Shown: piece after piece, positions 52,601 through 59,992 of the stretch
Layout: the number at the start of each line of letters is the position of its first letter
Numbering within the stretch: the first letter of the stretch is position 1
Source of the DNA: Flavobacterium sp. IMCC34852
Lineage (GTDB): Bacteria; Bacteroidota; Bacteroidia; Flavobacteriales; Flavobacteriaceae
Direction of reading: 5' to 3'
Length of the DNA stretch: 64,000 bases
Assembly (NCBI RefSeq): GCF_030643905.1
Contig: NZ_CP121446.1
Coordinates: 124,001 to 188,000, forward strand
The notes under the pieces: generated by a model
Database searches by the model: none
Seen by the model: only the letters and a program-made list of their open reading frames with translations
Told to the model about the DNA's origin: nothing
Translations under genes and position numbers: made by a program

Positions 52601-53521
52601 ACCTGTAAAATCATCAATCCCGTCAAACTCATCTATTCCGGCCAAACTGGCTGAACCAATATCAAAACTACCGCCACCAAGAAAAACCGCTGAATCGTAT
52701 GAATTGTCATTTCTATCGGCAATCACTAATTTTATGTGATAAACATTATTAGGAATAACCACAGAAGTAGCTGTCATAAGTACCGTTTCACCATTAAAAT
52801 TAGTTGCAGAATTGGCTGCATTAGCACCACCGTTAAAAGTTGCGAAATAACTTGGATTGGCAGAAGCACAATTTCCATTGTGCGCATCATCGCGGATGGT
52901 TACTACAGAAATAGGTGTCGTGGTACTGGGTACTAATGCCAAATTTGTAGTGGCCGTTCCTGCTGTAACATTGGTCAAAAAGAAGGCAAATGAATCTGAA
53001 TAGGCACATTGAAACGTCCCATATTCCTCAGAAGCAAAGAGGAAATCAAAACTCATCTGATTGGTCAACGGTGTAAAATCAAACTCTAAAACCGTTGCGT
53101 TATTATAATCTGTCAATCCGGGATCTATCCCCAAACCGGTGATGTAATTAAACAAAGTAGTATCTCCTGGCCAAGCATTTGAACCGTCACTCAATGTTGT
53201 GGTGTTCGGTCCCGGTGCACTCATGGCATTACCGGTACTCAAAATAACTCCCGAAGTCAAAGGAAAATTAGGATTGGTATTCTGAAAATAACCTATCCCG
53301 TTTGAAGACCCAAAACTAGTTCCATTACTGGCACCACTTCCGGTACTCCAAGTAATATTACTGATTGTTCCTACACAAGAAGAACCAACAGATCCGGAAG
53401 CAAATAAAACATCCTGAACCAATTGCGGAACTGTATAGGTAGAATTGTCGACTGTTATCGGTTGAGATAACGATTTGAATGTCAATAAGAAAATCGGAAT
53501 AAATAATAAAATTCGTTTCAT
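46622..53521 (-). CDS. Giant T9SS type-B surface adhesin with choice-of-anchor L domain
   Basis: The 2299-residue SprB-like protein starts with a signal peptide (MKRILLFIPIFLLTFKSLSQ). Next is a choice-of-anchor L domain (about 20-300, FASEEYGTFQ and YSDSFAFFLT), then a PKD-like domain (about 310-390). Three tandem Ig-like repeats of about 89 residues follow (565-834), then about twelve 95-115-residue repeats (835-2060) of the form CD..NDG...FDL...Y.TQTIYVRV.N..TGC. The C-terminus is a type-B sorting domain (about 2215-2299: YFTPNGDGIHDTW, DRYGKLL, LPSTDYWF). ATG 53521 starts the signal peptide. It should be a cell-surface filament used in adhesion or gliding. Confidence 0.93.
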   Translation of the reverse strand: MKRILLFIPIFLLTFKSLSQPITVDNSTYTVPQLVQDVLFASGSVGSSCVGTISNITWSTGSGASNGTSFGSSNGIGYFQNTNPNFPLTSGVILSTGNAMSAPGPNTTTLSDGSNAWPGDTTLFNYITGLGIDPGLTDYNNATVLEFDFTPLTNQMSFDFLFASEEYGTFQCAYSDSFAFFLTNVTAGTATTNLALVPSTTTPISVVTIRDDAHNGNCASANPSYFATFNGGANAANSATNFNGETVLMTATSVVIPNNVYHIKLVIADRNDNSYDSAVFLGGGSFDIGSASLAGIDEFDGIDDFTGPNAICGSETLTIQAGATSIVGATYAWTFGGNPIPGANSFTYTITQEGDYCVTITYPSGCEQTDCLVVEYIPSLAIGTPNDLTVCVPPFNLEDNTPVIVNGLSNTVTYHHSLFDAQQLASPITNTTSYNGYNGEIIYAALEDDMTGCITTTQFTLYISPALCAEPNPFTPPNLTLCESSFGSGTAIFDFTPQTPLVLGSTYNAADYTVTYHLNQTDADNDAAAISPINAFSGTNGQTIFVRLEENADPTSFGTTSFQLFVNPLPTATISGSTAICYGTSTGITFNGTPNTIVTYNIDSNPNQTVTLNGSGTASVVTPNLTASSTYTLVSVLNPATNCSQLITGSATVTINPLPTVTISGTTSICSGTTSVISFNGTPNAIVTYNSDSNPSQTITLNAAGNASVTTPILTVSSTYNLISVQNPTTNCAQPQSGSAVVTVNPLPTATISGTATVCSGDTVTISFSGTPNAVVTYNVNSGTNQTIALNGNGNAVFTSAPLSASTTYNLVSVTNPSTTCSQTQTVSAVITVNTAPVINTPADYVVCDDSNNNDGFNCNFDLNTIINQVNGGNPNIVVTFHETLTNSQTGANPLVSPYCNIDPGLQTIYVRAYNNGSPACYSNTTFNLIVNPLPLANPVITDYELCDYANPGDGIEVFTLNSKDAEIANGQTNVTIGYYLTQSDAQTQTSPLPNLYTNISNPQEIWINISNNTTGCSSVSSFNLVVNPLPSATTPDPIFQCSNGATTQALFDLTINEGVVTAGNTSLVSVTYYNSLLAAQNESSPIVTPSTYTGTDNEIVYIRVEDNVTGCYSTTTQLLRVTQGPIAVTPQALHYCDPNNDGFGVFDLASATAEIAGGVWPLTGVSISYYETQTDALIGAVPSLASPYDNINPWTQTIYVRVFYTLTGCANYVELQLIVDPTPEATEPDDYALCDYTGQTGFESFDLTTTIPQVLGSIDPTTVTVTFHTTFANAQDDANAIGGVTNYINQTQWNQTVYVRVEFNTTGCYDIVELDLIVNPLPNATQPNYAQYTLCDYNGSIGFETFDLASQVAAVLLGQTGMSVTFYPSLTDAENDTNAINVSHPDLQYPNQIIYVQTLGIRITNSITGCYSISTMDIRVVPLPTPIPPTAPFTICDENQDGFSGFDLTSLTTDILQGAPYILTFHETLTDAQQGNTPIDTSVLYNNINPFVQILYVRAVDPLTGCWSVIPIELNVNPSPIAPVDLDDIVVCDDDNNTQDAITSIDLTVNTASILAQQPLAASNYTVEYYTSQTAAQDGIAPIMNVTNYTAMNNQTIWVRVEDNTTGCFNIGSFDVIINIPLLLTTPAPLSVCDNDTDPNNQYHSFDLTVKDAEITQGLSGYTVTYYPSLSEAQAGGATTITDFTAYTNIFPAVQTLGVLVTSAAGCQSITTLDIRVLPVPTPNTDPNPLAPLCDDNNPGDMVEVFDVTVNAAYIINGATNVTLTYYTNEADAHAAQFPIADPTQALVGDNVWIRVENNQVDYLGNNCYVLVEQPLTVNPLPEVIQPLAPYRMCDDNTDGIAQFDLTNPILATAILGANQSPADFTITYYLTAAGANPFTNTGETPLVSPYTNITADAQDIYIRVVNNATGCVNATGVLTLAVEEYATATGAQEFSQCDDYNDPYDGVFQLDLTQFNTAILNGQDPAVFLISYYHSQADAEAGINAIPLAEAQAYITQPDTDQIWVKVENSSNSIVPFCYALTTIDIEIERYPNPVIDTQNDVTTICVDFTTGEVVRPLVLESGIVNASDYTFEWYEDGNLIVGATGSTYTVNTSSPTGATRNYHVRVISNSDLLCETTSADFPVIQSGQAVIASGTVGYTVTNAFTDSQIITVTVEGWGTYEYSLDDGPRQSSNIFEGVSLGEHVIHVWDTEGGVAFSCEELTIMDVQVIDYPLYFTPNGDGIHDTWNIVGLDGQPNAKIYIFDRYGKLLKQISSDGDGWDGTYNGKPLPSTDYWFSVEYLEQTAAKQFRAHFSLKR

Positions 53522-53591
53522 GTAGACGAAATTTAAAAGCATTCTCCTCCATGAAGAACAACACTTAATGTTAATTTATTGTTTAAATCTC

Positions 53592-53599
53592 CAAATATA
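53592..53599 (-). promoter_or_regulatory. -7 promoter motif of the giant adhesin gene
   Basis: On the minus strand the sequence reads TATATTTG, 70 bases before the ATG at 53521, giving a leader of about 60 bases. It is back-to-back with the nifU-type promoter. Confidence 0.5.
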
Positions 53600-53623
53600 A
53601 GTATTCACAGAAAATAACTTTGT

Positions 53624-53631
53624 TAAATTTG
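53624..53631 (+). promoter_or_regulatory. -7 promoter motif of the NifU-family gene
   Basis: TAAATTTG matches TAnnTTTG, 20 bases before the ATG at 53652. Confidence 0.55.
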
Positions 53632-53651
53632 CAGAAAAATACACTATTTCA

Positions 53652-54548
53652 ATGAAAATCGCCATAAAAGAAACTCAAAACCCAACAATAATTAAATTTG
53701 AATTCCCTGATTTTATTACTCAAAATGAAAACTTCGAATTTAAAAACATAGACGAAGCCAAAAATTCTCCATTGGCCCAACAACTTTTTTACCTACCTTT
53801 TGTAAAAACCGTTTACATCTCCGGAAATTTTATCGCCATCGAAAGATTCAGCATCGTCGATTGGTCAGATGTTCAAGATGCCGTAGCCGAACAAATTGAA
53901 GATTTCGTCAACAAAGGTGGTGTTATCGTGTTGCCCAACGAAAATAAAACCAAAAAACAGGCCATCACAGTCTACGGCGAAACCACGCCCAATCCGGCTT
54001 CGCTGAAATTTGTGGTCAATAAAGGCCTAACCAAATCGACCTTCGAATTCAAAAATATCGATGAAGCTCAAGCTTCTCCACTAGCACAGGAATTGTTCAA
54101 ATTTCATTATGTCAAAGAAATTTTTATTACCGAAAATTACATCTCGGTAACCAAATACGACAGTACTTCTTGGGACGAAATCACCTTAGAATTGCGCACT
54201 TTCATCAAACAATTCATTGAAAACGGCGGAACGGTTATCGACGAAACAGTAGCCGTTAATGACACCAAACAAGAAAAACAACAAATCAAAAACTTCGACC
54301 ACCTCGATGTGACTTCCCAACAAATCATCAATATTTTAGAAGAATACGTAAAACCGGCTGTAGCTGCCGATGGCGGAAACATTCTTTTTGATTCCTATGA
54401 CGAAACTGACAAACGCGTAAAAGTAGTACTCCAAGGTTCGTGCAACGGTTGCCCTTCCTCGACTTTCACCCTTAAAAACGGAATCGAAAACATGCTCAAA
54501 GACATGCTCAACGACAAAGACATTGTGGTCGAAGCACTTAACGGATAA
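53652..54548 (+). CDS. NifU-family Fe-S scaffold with tandem Nfu N-domains
   Basis: The 298-residue protein has two copies of the Nfu N-terminal domain (about 1-95 and 105-200; both contain FEFKNIDEA..SPLAQ.LF) and one C-terminal NifU scaffold domain (about 215-298) with the cluster-binding CNGCPSS motif. Nfu proteins carry and deliver Fe-S clusters. The duplicated N-domain is typical of Bacteroidota versions, as I recall. It is monocistronic, with its own promoter motif, and is followed by a terminator and a structured repeat. Confidence 0.93.
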   Translation: MKIAIKETQNPTIIKFEFPDFITQNENFEFKNIDEAKNSPLAQQLFYLPFVKTVYISGNFIAIERFSIVDWSDVQDAVAEQIEDFVNKGGVIVLPNENKTKKQAITVYGETTPNPASLKFVVNKGLTKSTFEFKNIDEAQASPLAQELFKFHYVKEIFITENYISVTKYDSTSWDEITLELRTFIKQFIENGGTVIDETVAVNDTKQEKQQIKNFDHLDVTSQQIINILEEYVKPAVAADGGNILFDSYDETDKRVKVVLQGSCNGCPSSTFTLKNGIENMLKDMLNDKDIVVEALNG

Positions 54549-54577
54549 GTATTTATTCAAAATAAAAAACTAACTTT

Positions 54578-54604
54578 AAGCGTCCAAATTGGGCGCTTTT
54601 TTTA
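54578..54604 (+). terminator. Rho-independent terminator of the NifU-family gene
   Basis: AGCGTCCAA / TTGGGCGCT (one U-G pair) followed by a run of seven or more T. Its stem resembles the tig terminator. Confidence 0.88.
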
Positions 54605-54613
54605 TTAATTTTT

Positions 54614-54680
54614 GAAGCTAATCCGGCTTTCTTCTGTATCTTTTGCTGCGCAAAAGGATGCCGTTCCAATCCGGGCTAAA
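54614..54680 (+). repeat. Structured intergenic repeat, copy C
   Basis: It begins GAAGCTAATCCGGCTTTC, contains a perfect hairpin CTTTTGCTGCGCAAAAG and ends CCAATCCGGGCTAAAAT. The ends are imperfect inverted complements (AGCTAATCCGG with CCGGGCTA) and match copies A and B. It lies between a terminator and the DUF255 gene start. Confidence 0.65.
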
Positions 54681-54689
54681 ATAACTGCT

Positions 54690-56714
54690 ATGAACGAACT
54701 ACATCTGGAAACCAGTCCATATCTTTTACAACACGCCAACAATCCCGTGCATTGGAAAGCCTGGAACGAAACCGCTTTGGCTCAAGCCCAAAAAGAAAAT
54801 AAACTCATCCTAATCAGCATTGGCTATTCCGCTTGTCATTGGTGCCACGTCATGGAACACGAAAGTTTTGAAGACGAAGACGTGGCCAAGGTGATGAATG
54901 CACATTTTATCAATATCAAAATCGACCGAGAAGAACGTCCGGATATCGATGCTGTCTATATGAAAGCTGTACAAGTCATGACCGGTCGCGGTGGTTGGCC
55001 TATGAACGTGGTGGCCTTACCCGATGGCAGACCTATTTGGGGCGGAACTTATTTCAGAAAAAATGATTGGATCAATTCGCTCGAAAAACTTCAGGAAATT
55101 TACACCCAAAATCCGGAAACCATATACGATTATGCGCAACAACTCCATGAAGGACTGCAATCCATAAGCGTCATTCCGAAAACCGAATCACCTTCCGATT
55201 TTAATTTTGACATCCTTAAAACCTTACTCCAAAAATGGCAAAAAAGTTTCGATTGGGACTTCGGCGGTATGGCTCGTGCGCCCAAATTCATGATGCCCAC
55301 CAATTACGAATTCCTGTTGCGTTACGCCTATCAAACCCAAAACCAAAACTTACTGGATTTTGTCAACCTAACCTTAACCAAAATGGCTTATGGCGGTTTA
55401 TTCGACACCGTTGATGGTGGATTTTCACGCTATTCCGTTGACATGAAATGGCATGTGCCGCATTTTGAAAAAATGTTGTACGACAATGGCCAATTGGTTT
55501 CGCTTTATGCCAATGCTTATAAACTAACCCAAAATCCACTCTATAAAGAAGTCATCGAAAAGACTTTGACCTTCGTCGAAAAAGAATGGCTGACGACTGA
55601 AGGAAGTTTCTATTCCGCACTCGATGCCGACAGTTTAAATGCCGAAAATCATTTGGAAGAAGGCGCGTTTTATGTTTGGAACAAAGAAGAATTACAAGAA
55701 TTACTCGGAGCAGATTTCGACTTGTTTTCGGAAGTTTTCAATATCAATGAATTCGGGCATTGGGAACATGGCAATTATGTTTTGATTCAAAATCAAACAT
55801 TGGCACAAATCGCCGAAAAGCAAAATATGCCTTTAGAAACATTGGCACAAAAGAAAAAAAATTGGGAACAAAAACTTTATACGGAAAGAGAAAAACGCAG
55901 CAAACCAAGACTGGACGACAAATGCCTGACTTCTTGGAACGCCATTATGGGCAAAGGTTTTGTCGAAGCATACAAAGCATTGGGCGACCCAAAATATTTA
56001 GACATTGCTTTACAAAATGCCCATTTCATCACCAAGAATCTCTGGAGTTCAGAAGGCCATTTATTCCGAACTTATAAAAATGGAAAAGCTACCATCAATG
56101 CTTATTTAGAAGATTATGCTCATGTGATTCAAGGGTTTATAACTTTATACGAAGCAACTTTAGACGAACATTGGTTGCAAAATGCCAAACAGTTAACAGA
56201 TTATAGCTTTGATAATTTCTATGACTCCAACGCCGAATTCTTTTCGTTTACATCCAAAACAGACGAAGCGCTAATCACCGCGTATTTTGAAGTGGAAGAC
56301 AATGTGATTCCTGCCGCAAACTCTGTAATGGGAAGTAATTTATTTCGATTAAGTATTTATTTCAATCACAGTTATTACGAATCGATAGCGGAAAAAATGG
56401 TGCAAAATATCATCCCAACCATTGATTATCCTTCGGCCTTTTCGAACTGGTTGAACCTGCTCTTAAATTATTCGGAACAAAATAAAGAATTGGCCATTTG
56501 TGGTGAAAAAGCTTTTGATTATTTAGCCCAAATCAACCAACAATATTTGCCGAATATTGTTACAGCAGGAACTGTTGCTGATTCTAAACTTCCTTTTTTA
56601 GAGCATCGTTTTGTAAAAAATCAAAGCTTATTGTATTTGTGTCAAAACAAAAGTTGCGATTTGCCAACCACTGATTTACAAGAAATTATCAAAGAAATAA
56701 CACTAAATTCTTAG
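54690..56714 (+). CDS. DUF255 thioredoxin-domain protein (YyaL/Spata20-like)
   Basis: The 674-residue protein begins with a thioredoxin-like DUF255 domain (about 1-165) with the signature SACHWCHVM (Cys49 and Cys52) and [21 protein letters not shown]. An alpha/alpha-barrel region follows (about 190-650), with [28 protein letters not shown] and SALDADS, like glycan epimerase or hydrolase folds. The family is conserved from bacteria to animals; its activity is uncertain. ATG 54690 gives the standard start ([16 protein letters not shown]); an earlier frame extension runs through the structured repeat and is rejected. Confidence 0.94.
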   Translation: MNELHLETSPYLLQHANNPVHWKAWNETALAQAQKENKLILISIGYSACHWCHVMEHESFEDEDVAKVMNAHFINIKIDREERPDIDAVYMKAVQVMTGRGGWPMNVVALPDGRPIWGGTYFRKNDWINSLEKLQEIYTQNPETIYDYAQQLHEGLQSISVIPKTESPSDFNFDILKTLLQKWQKSFDWDFGGMARAPKFMMPTNYEFLLRYAYQTQNQNLLDFVNLTLTKMAYGGLFDTVDGGFSRYSVDMKWHVPHFEKMLYDNGQLVSLYANAYKLTQNPLYKEVIEKTLTFVEKEWLTTEGSFYSALDADSLNAENHLEEGAFYVWNKEELQELLGADFDLFSEVFNINEFGHWEHGNYVLIQNQTLAQIAEKQNMPLETLAQKKKNWEQKLYTEREKRSKPRLDDKCLTSWNAIMGKGFVEAYKALGDPKYLDIALQNAHFITKNLWSSEGHLFRTYKNGKATINAYLEDYAHVIQGFITLYEATLDEHWLQNAKQLTDYSFDNFYDSNAEFFSFTSKTDEALITAYFEVEDNVIPAANSVMGSNLFRLSIYFNHSYYESIAEKMVQNIIPTIDYPSAFSNWLNLLLNYSEQNKELAICGEKAFDYLAQINQQYLPNIVTAGTVADSKLPFLEHRFVKNQSLLYLCQNKSCDLPTTDLQEIIKEITLNS

Positions 56715-56759
56715 AAAAAATCGTAATATTGTTATTATTAACCAATAAAAACAACTGAT

Positions 56760-57119
56760 ATGGGATTTGGAGATTTTTTTAAAAAATTATTTGGCGGTGC
56801 CAAAACACAGACCGGAGAGCAAACACAAAATTTTGCGGATGATGCCATTGAAAAAGTAAAAGATATGGCCGAACCGGTAGTAGATAAAGTAGAAGAATTA
56901 GTAGAAACCGCCAAAGAAAAAATAAGCGAATATGTACCGCAAGCCACAGAAACTATTGAAAATGTAGTAGAAAGTGCTAAAGAAAAAATAAGTGAATTCA
57001 CTGATAATGCTACTGAAACCGTAAAAGAAAAAATAAGCTCTTTTACAGGTGATGCCTCTTCAGAAGCAGAAGATACCGTTAAAGAAACGGTAAATCGCAT
57101 AGAAGAAGACGCCGATTAA
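56760..57119 (+). CDS. Small amphipathic-helix repeat protein
   Basis: The 119-residue protein starts MGFGDFFKKLFGGAKTQ, a short hydrophobic/basic segment that could attach to membranes. It is otherwise an acidic helical repeat of about 22-25 residues (TAKEKISEYVPQATETIENV, SAKEKISEFTDNATETVKEK). It has no signal peptide or catalytic motif and resembles YtxH-like or LEA-like stress proteins. It could be a coiled-coil or membrane-surface protein; no function can be assigned. It is an independent small unit between the DUF255 and MscS genes. Confidence 0.7.
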   Translation: MGFGDFFKKLFGGAKTQTGEQTQNFADDAIEKVKDMAEPVVDKVEELVETAKEKISEYVPQATETIENVVESAKEKISEFTDNATETVKEKISSFTGDASSEAEDTVKETVNRIEEDAD

Positions 57120-57132
57120 TTTTAAAAATTAT

Positions 57133-57140
57133 TATTTTTG
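57133..57140 (+). promoter_or_regulatory. -7 promoter motif of the MscS gene
   Basis: TATTTTTG followed by CACCC matches TAnnTTTG. It lies upstream of a hairpin with a T run (57158-57186) that would therefore be in the mRNA leader. Confidence 0.5.
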
Positions 57141-57157
57141 CACCCAATAATATCCTT

Positions 57158-57186
57158 TCCCGAGACTTCGGGACGGGATTTTTTTT
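57158..57186 (+). terminator. Hairpin with T run in the MscS leader
   Basis: TCCCGA-GACT-TCGGGA forms a 6-base stem, followed by CGGGA and eight T. It could end transcription of the small helical protein gene, or act as an attenuator for MscS, because a promoter motif lies upstream of it. Confidence 0.55.
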
Positions 57187-57191
57187 ACACT

Positions 57192-58025
57192 ATGACTATG
57201 AACAGCTCGCTTTCGATTCGCTCTTTTGCCGAATACGTAGAACAATTTACCTCTTTATTAATTGATTATTCTCCGAAACTTATTTCGGCACTAATCATTC
57301 TATTTGTTGGTTTGTATGCCATTCGCATTATCAATCGCCTGGTAAGAAAAATTATGATCAAAAGAGAGCTCGACCCAACGCTGTCAAAGTTCCTGGCCGA
57401 TAGTTTGCTTTGGGCTTTGCGGTTGCTACTCTTTGTGAGTTTTATTTCCAAATTGGGAATTGAAACTTCTTCGTTTGTAGCAATTTTGGGTGCGGCCGGT
57501 TTGGCGATTGGTTTGTCTTTACAAGGTTCACTCTCCAATTTTGCCGGCGGCATGCTGATTATTTTGTTCAAACCTTTTCGCGTGGGCGATACCATCGAAG
57601 CGCAAGGTGTTATTGGAACCGTACTCGAAATTCAAATTTTTGTCACTAAATTAATTACGGGAAACAACCAAACGATTTTTGTGCCCAACGGGATTTTATC
57701 AAATGGTGTAATCATTAATTATTCGATGCAAGGCAATCGCAGAGCGGATTTGGTTTTTTCGCTTTCGTATGATACCAATATCAAAACTGCTAAAGACATC
57801 GTGATGCAAGTGATGCAAAACCATCCGAAAGTATTGAAGAATCCGGCACCTACCGTGGCCGTTAAAAGTTTGACTGATTCCGCCATCATTTTAGCCATCA
57901 ATCCTTGGGCAAAGAATGCCGATTTTGGTGCCATGGCTTCAGATGTTTTAGAAAATTGTAAAGAAGCTTTTGATGCGGCAGGAATAGTGACGCAACCTTA
58001 TGTGAGAGAATCTTCGAAGGCCTAA
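57192..58025 (+). CDS. Small-conductance mechanosensitive channel (MscS family)
   Basis: The 277-residue inner-membrane channel has three membrane segments (about 25-47, 68-90 and 94-115). The pore-lining TM3 carries the hallmark LGAAGLAIGLSLQGSLSNFAGG, then KPFRVGDTIEAQGVIGTV of the beta-domain and a cytoplasmic vestibule. It releases solutes under hypo-osmotic shock as a heptamer. ATG 57192 is chosen; 57198 is an equal alternative. Its 3' end overlaps the converging tsaB by 4 bases. Confidence 0.94.
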   Translation: MTMNSSLSIRSFAEYVEQFTSLLIDYSPKLISALIILFVGLYAIRIINRLVRKIMIKRELDPTLSKFLADSLLWALRLLLFVSFISKLGIETSSFVAILGAAGLAIGLSLQGSLSNFAGGMLIILFKPFRVGDTIEAQGVIGTVLEIQIFVTKLITGNNQTIFVPNGILSNGVIINYSMQGNRRADLVFSLSYDTNIKTAKDIVMQVMQNHPKVLKNPAPTVAVKSLTDSAIILAINPWAKNADFGAMASDVLENCKEAFDAAGIVTQPYVRESSKA

Positions 58026-58687
58026 TTTTTCTTAGTCAGCATAAAATCCTTCAAGTAAAAAGGCTCAAAATAAGCTACATCTTCAAAGGCATTCCGGGTA
58101 AATTTTTCAAAGCTTATCGGACTCATTTCGTTGGCAGAAGGAAATACAATTTCGGGTAAAAACACAAAGTTCTCTTTGGTCAAAACCGTTTGGCATTTCT
58201 CTTGGCAATCACCCACAAAATAAATGGTTTCAGTCATTTCAGCATAGCTGTCGTTGGTTAAAACTTCGGCTTGTACTTCCATGATTTTTTGGTGATTGGC
58301 ATTAAAGACGGCGCTGTAAACCTCCATTCTTCGAGCATCAAGCATAGGCACAATCAAACCATCATTTTGGGTTACTTTTTGGGCCAAAACGGCTAAAGTA
58401 TCTACCGCAATCAACGGAATTCCGAGCGCATAACACAAGCCTTTGGCCGTAGAAACACCTATGCGTAAGCCGGTATAAGAACCCGGTCCTTTGCTCACCG
58501 CTATGGCTTTTAATTTGCGGAAATCAATCTGACTTTCCTTTAAAATATCTTCAATAAAAACATGCAACTTTTCAGCATGAGAATACCCTTGATCCGCGAT
58601 TTCTTTGCACAAAACGGTTTGCCCGTCTTTGGCTAAAGAAACCGAGCAATTCTTGGTAGCCGTTTCAATATTTAATATGTAAGCCAA
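58022..58687 (-). CDS. tsaB: tRNA threonylcarbamoyladenosine biosynthesis protein TsaB
   Basis: TsaB is the dimerisation partner of TsaD in making the t6A modification at position 37 of ANN-decoding tRNAs. The 221-residue protein has the ASKHA N-terminal LNIETATKNCSVSL, VSKGPGSYTGLRIGVSTAKGLCYAL (about 65-90) and VPMLDARRMEVYSAVF. It lacks the metal histidines of TsaD, as expected. It begins 3 bases after the stop of the efflux adaptor gene, so it is probably the last gene of the TolC-adaptor-tsaB transcript. Confidence 0.95.
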   Translation of the reverse strand: MAYILNIETATKNCSVSLAKDGQTVLCKEIADQGYSHAEKLHVFIEDILKESQIDFRKLKAIAVSKGPGSYTGLRIGVSTAKGLCYALGIPLIAVDTLAVLAQKVTQNDGLIVPMLDARRMEVYSAVFNANHQKIMEVQAEVLTNDSYAEMTETIYFVGDCQEKCQTVLTKENFVFLPEIVFPSANEMSPISFEKFTRNAFEDVAYFEPFYLKDFMLTKKN

Positions 58688-58690
58688 AAT

Positions 58691-59989
58691 TTATTCTTCT
58701 TTCTTTTTATCGGTAGCGTTTTTGAGCTTCACTTTGTCACCCGAATTTAGGTCTTTGGTTACTGTAGTATAAGGTCCGACAATTACCACATCGCCTTTCT
58801 TCAAGCCCGAAACCACTTCAATATTGGTGTCGTCTTGAATACCGGTTTTGATGACTCTGATTTTGGCTTTGTTGCCTTCTTTCACGAAAACACATTCAAA
58901 TTTTTTATCGCTTTTGGCAGTCACTTTTTTCTCTTCGCTTTCGTCTTTCACTTCATAACTTTTGGTAGCAGTCGTATCCGATTTTACCAAAACAGCACTA
59001 ATGGGCACACCAATTACTTTTTCTTTTCGGGTGGTAATAATATCAACGGTAGCGGTCATTCCGGGTCTGAACGGAGAAAAACTAGCCGGTTTTCCTTCTA
59101 ATAAATCTTGATAAGATTCTTTTAGAATTCTGACTTTTACTTTAAAATTGGTCACTTGGTCTGCGGTAGTAGAAGTGCTAGCCGAGTTAGAAATACTCGT
59201 AACAATGCCTTTAAATTCTTTCTTCAAATAGGCATCAACACTAATATTAGTACTGTCGCCTATGCTGATTTTTACGATGTCATTTTCATTTACATCGACT
59301 TCTACTTCCATGTTATCCAAATTGGCTACGCGAAGGATTTCTGTTCCGGTCATTTGTTGGGTTCCCAAAACTCTTTCACCCAATTCAACCCCAAGCGAAG
59401 AAATCGTTCCGTCTGCCGGTGAATAAATAGTGGTTCGGCCCAAGTTGTCTTTGGCTTCTTTTACGGTAGCATTCGCGCTTTGTACATTGTAGTAAGCCGA
59501 TTCTTTACTGGCTTTGGCACTTTCAAAAGTAGCCACGGCTTTGTCCCATTCCGATTTGGAAATAATACCTTTGTCAAAAAGGGTTTTGCTTCTGTCGTAA
59601 CTGGCTTTAGCTTCTTTAAACGCAGCGTCGGCTTGACTCAAACCGGCTTTGGTTCCCGACAAATTAGAAATCGTTCTGTTATATCCAGAAGTGTACAAAT
59701 CGGGATTGATTTTAACCAAAAGCTGTCCTTTTTTTACTACTTGGCCTTCTTTAACCGGCAAGTCAATAATTTCTCCCGAAACTTCCGAGGAGATTTTTAC
59801 TTCAATTTCGGGTTGGATTTTCCCCGTAGCCGAAACCGTTTCGATAATGGTAATTTCATCTGCTTTGGCGGTTTCAACTTCGGTTATATTTTCATCGGCA
59901 CCGATTACACCGTTTTTCTTTAGAACAACTAACACTACTAACAGCAATAGGACTATTCCGCCTAACCAATATAGTTTCTTTTTTGACAT
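58691..59989 (-). CDS. Efflux periplasmic adaptor subunit (HlyD/MacA-like)
   Basis: The 432-residue membrane-fusion protein has an N-terminal anchor (YWLGGIVLLLLVVLVVL), a lipoyl/barrel-sandwich half (VSSEVSGEIIDLPVKEGQVVKKGQ, split motif about 67-92), a coiled-coil hairpin (about 105-185), the second lipoyl half (TTIYSPADGTISSLGVELGE) and beta-barrel and membrane-proximal domains. It bridges an inner-membrane pump to TolC. The TolC-type gene is directly upstream (3-base gap), but no ABC or RND pump gene is adjacent. The downstream gene is tsaB instead. Confidence 0.93.
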   Translation of the reverse strand: MSKKKLYWLGGIVLLLLVVLVVLKKNGVIGADENITEVETAKADEITIIETVSATGKIQPEIEVKISSEVSGEIIDLPVKEGQVVKKGQLLVKINPDLYTSGYNRTISNLSGTKAGLSQADAAFKEAKASYDRSKTLFDKGIISKSEWDKAVATFESAKASKESAYYNVQSANATVKEAKDNLGRTTIYSPADGTISSLGVELGERVLGTQQMTGTEILRVANLDNMEVEVDVNENDIVKISIGDSTNISVDAYLKKEFKGIVTSISNSASTSTTADQVTNFKVKVRILKESYQDLLEGKPASFSPFRPGMTATVDIITTRKEKVIGVPISAVLVKSDTTATKSYEVKDESEEKKVTAKSDKKFECVFVKEGNKAKIRVIKTGIQDDTNIEVVSGLKKGDVVIVGPYTTVTKDLNSGDKVKLKNATDKKKEE

Positions 59990-59992
59990 GAT

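Noticed and set aside
46622..53521. CRISPR or tandem DNA array suggested by regular repeats
   Set aside because: The repeats are in frame, long (about 267-330 bases), diverged and encode protein domains of the adhesin.
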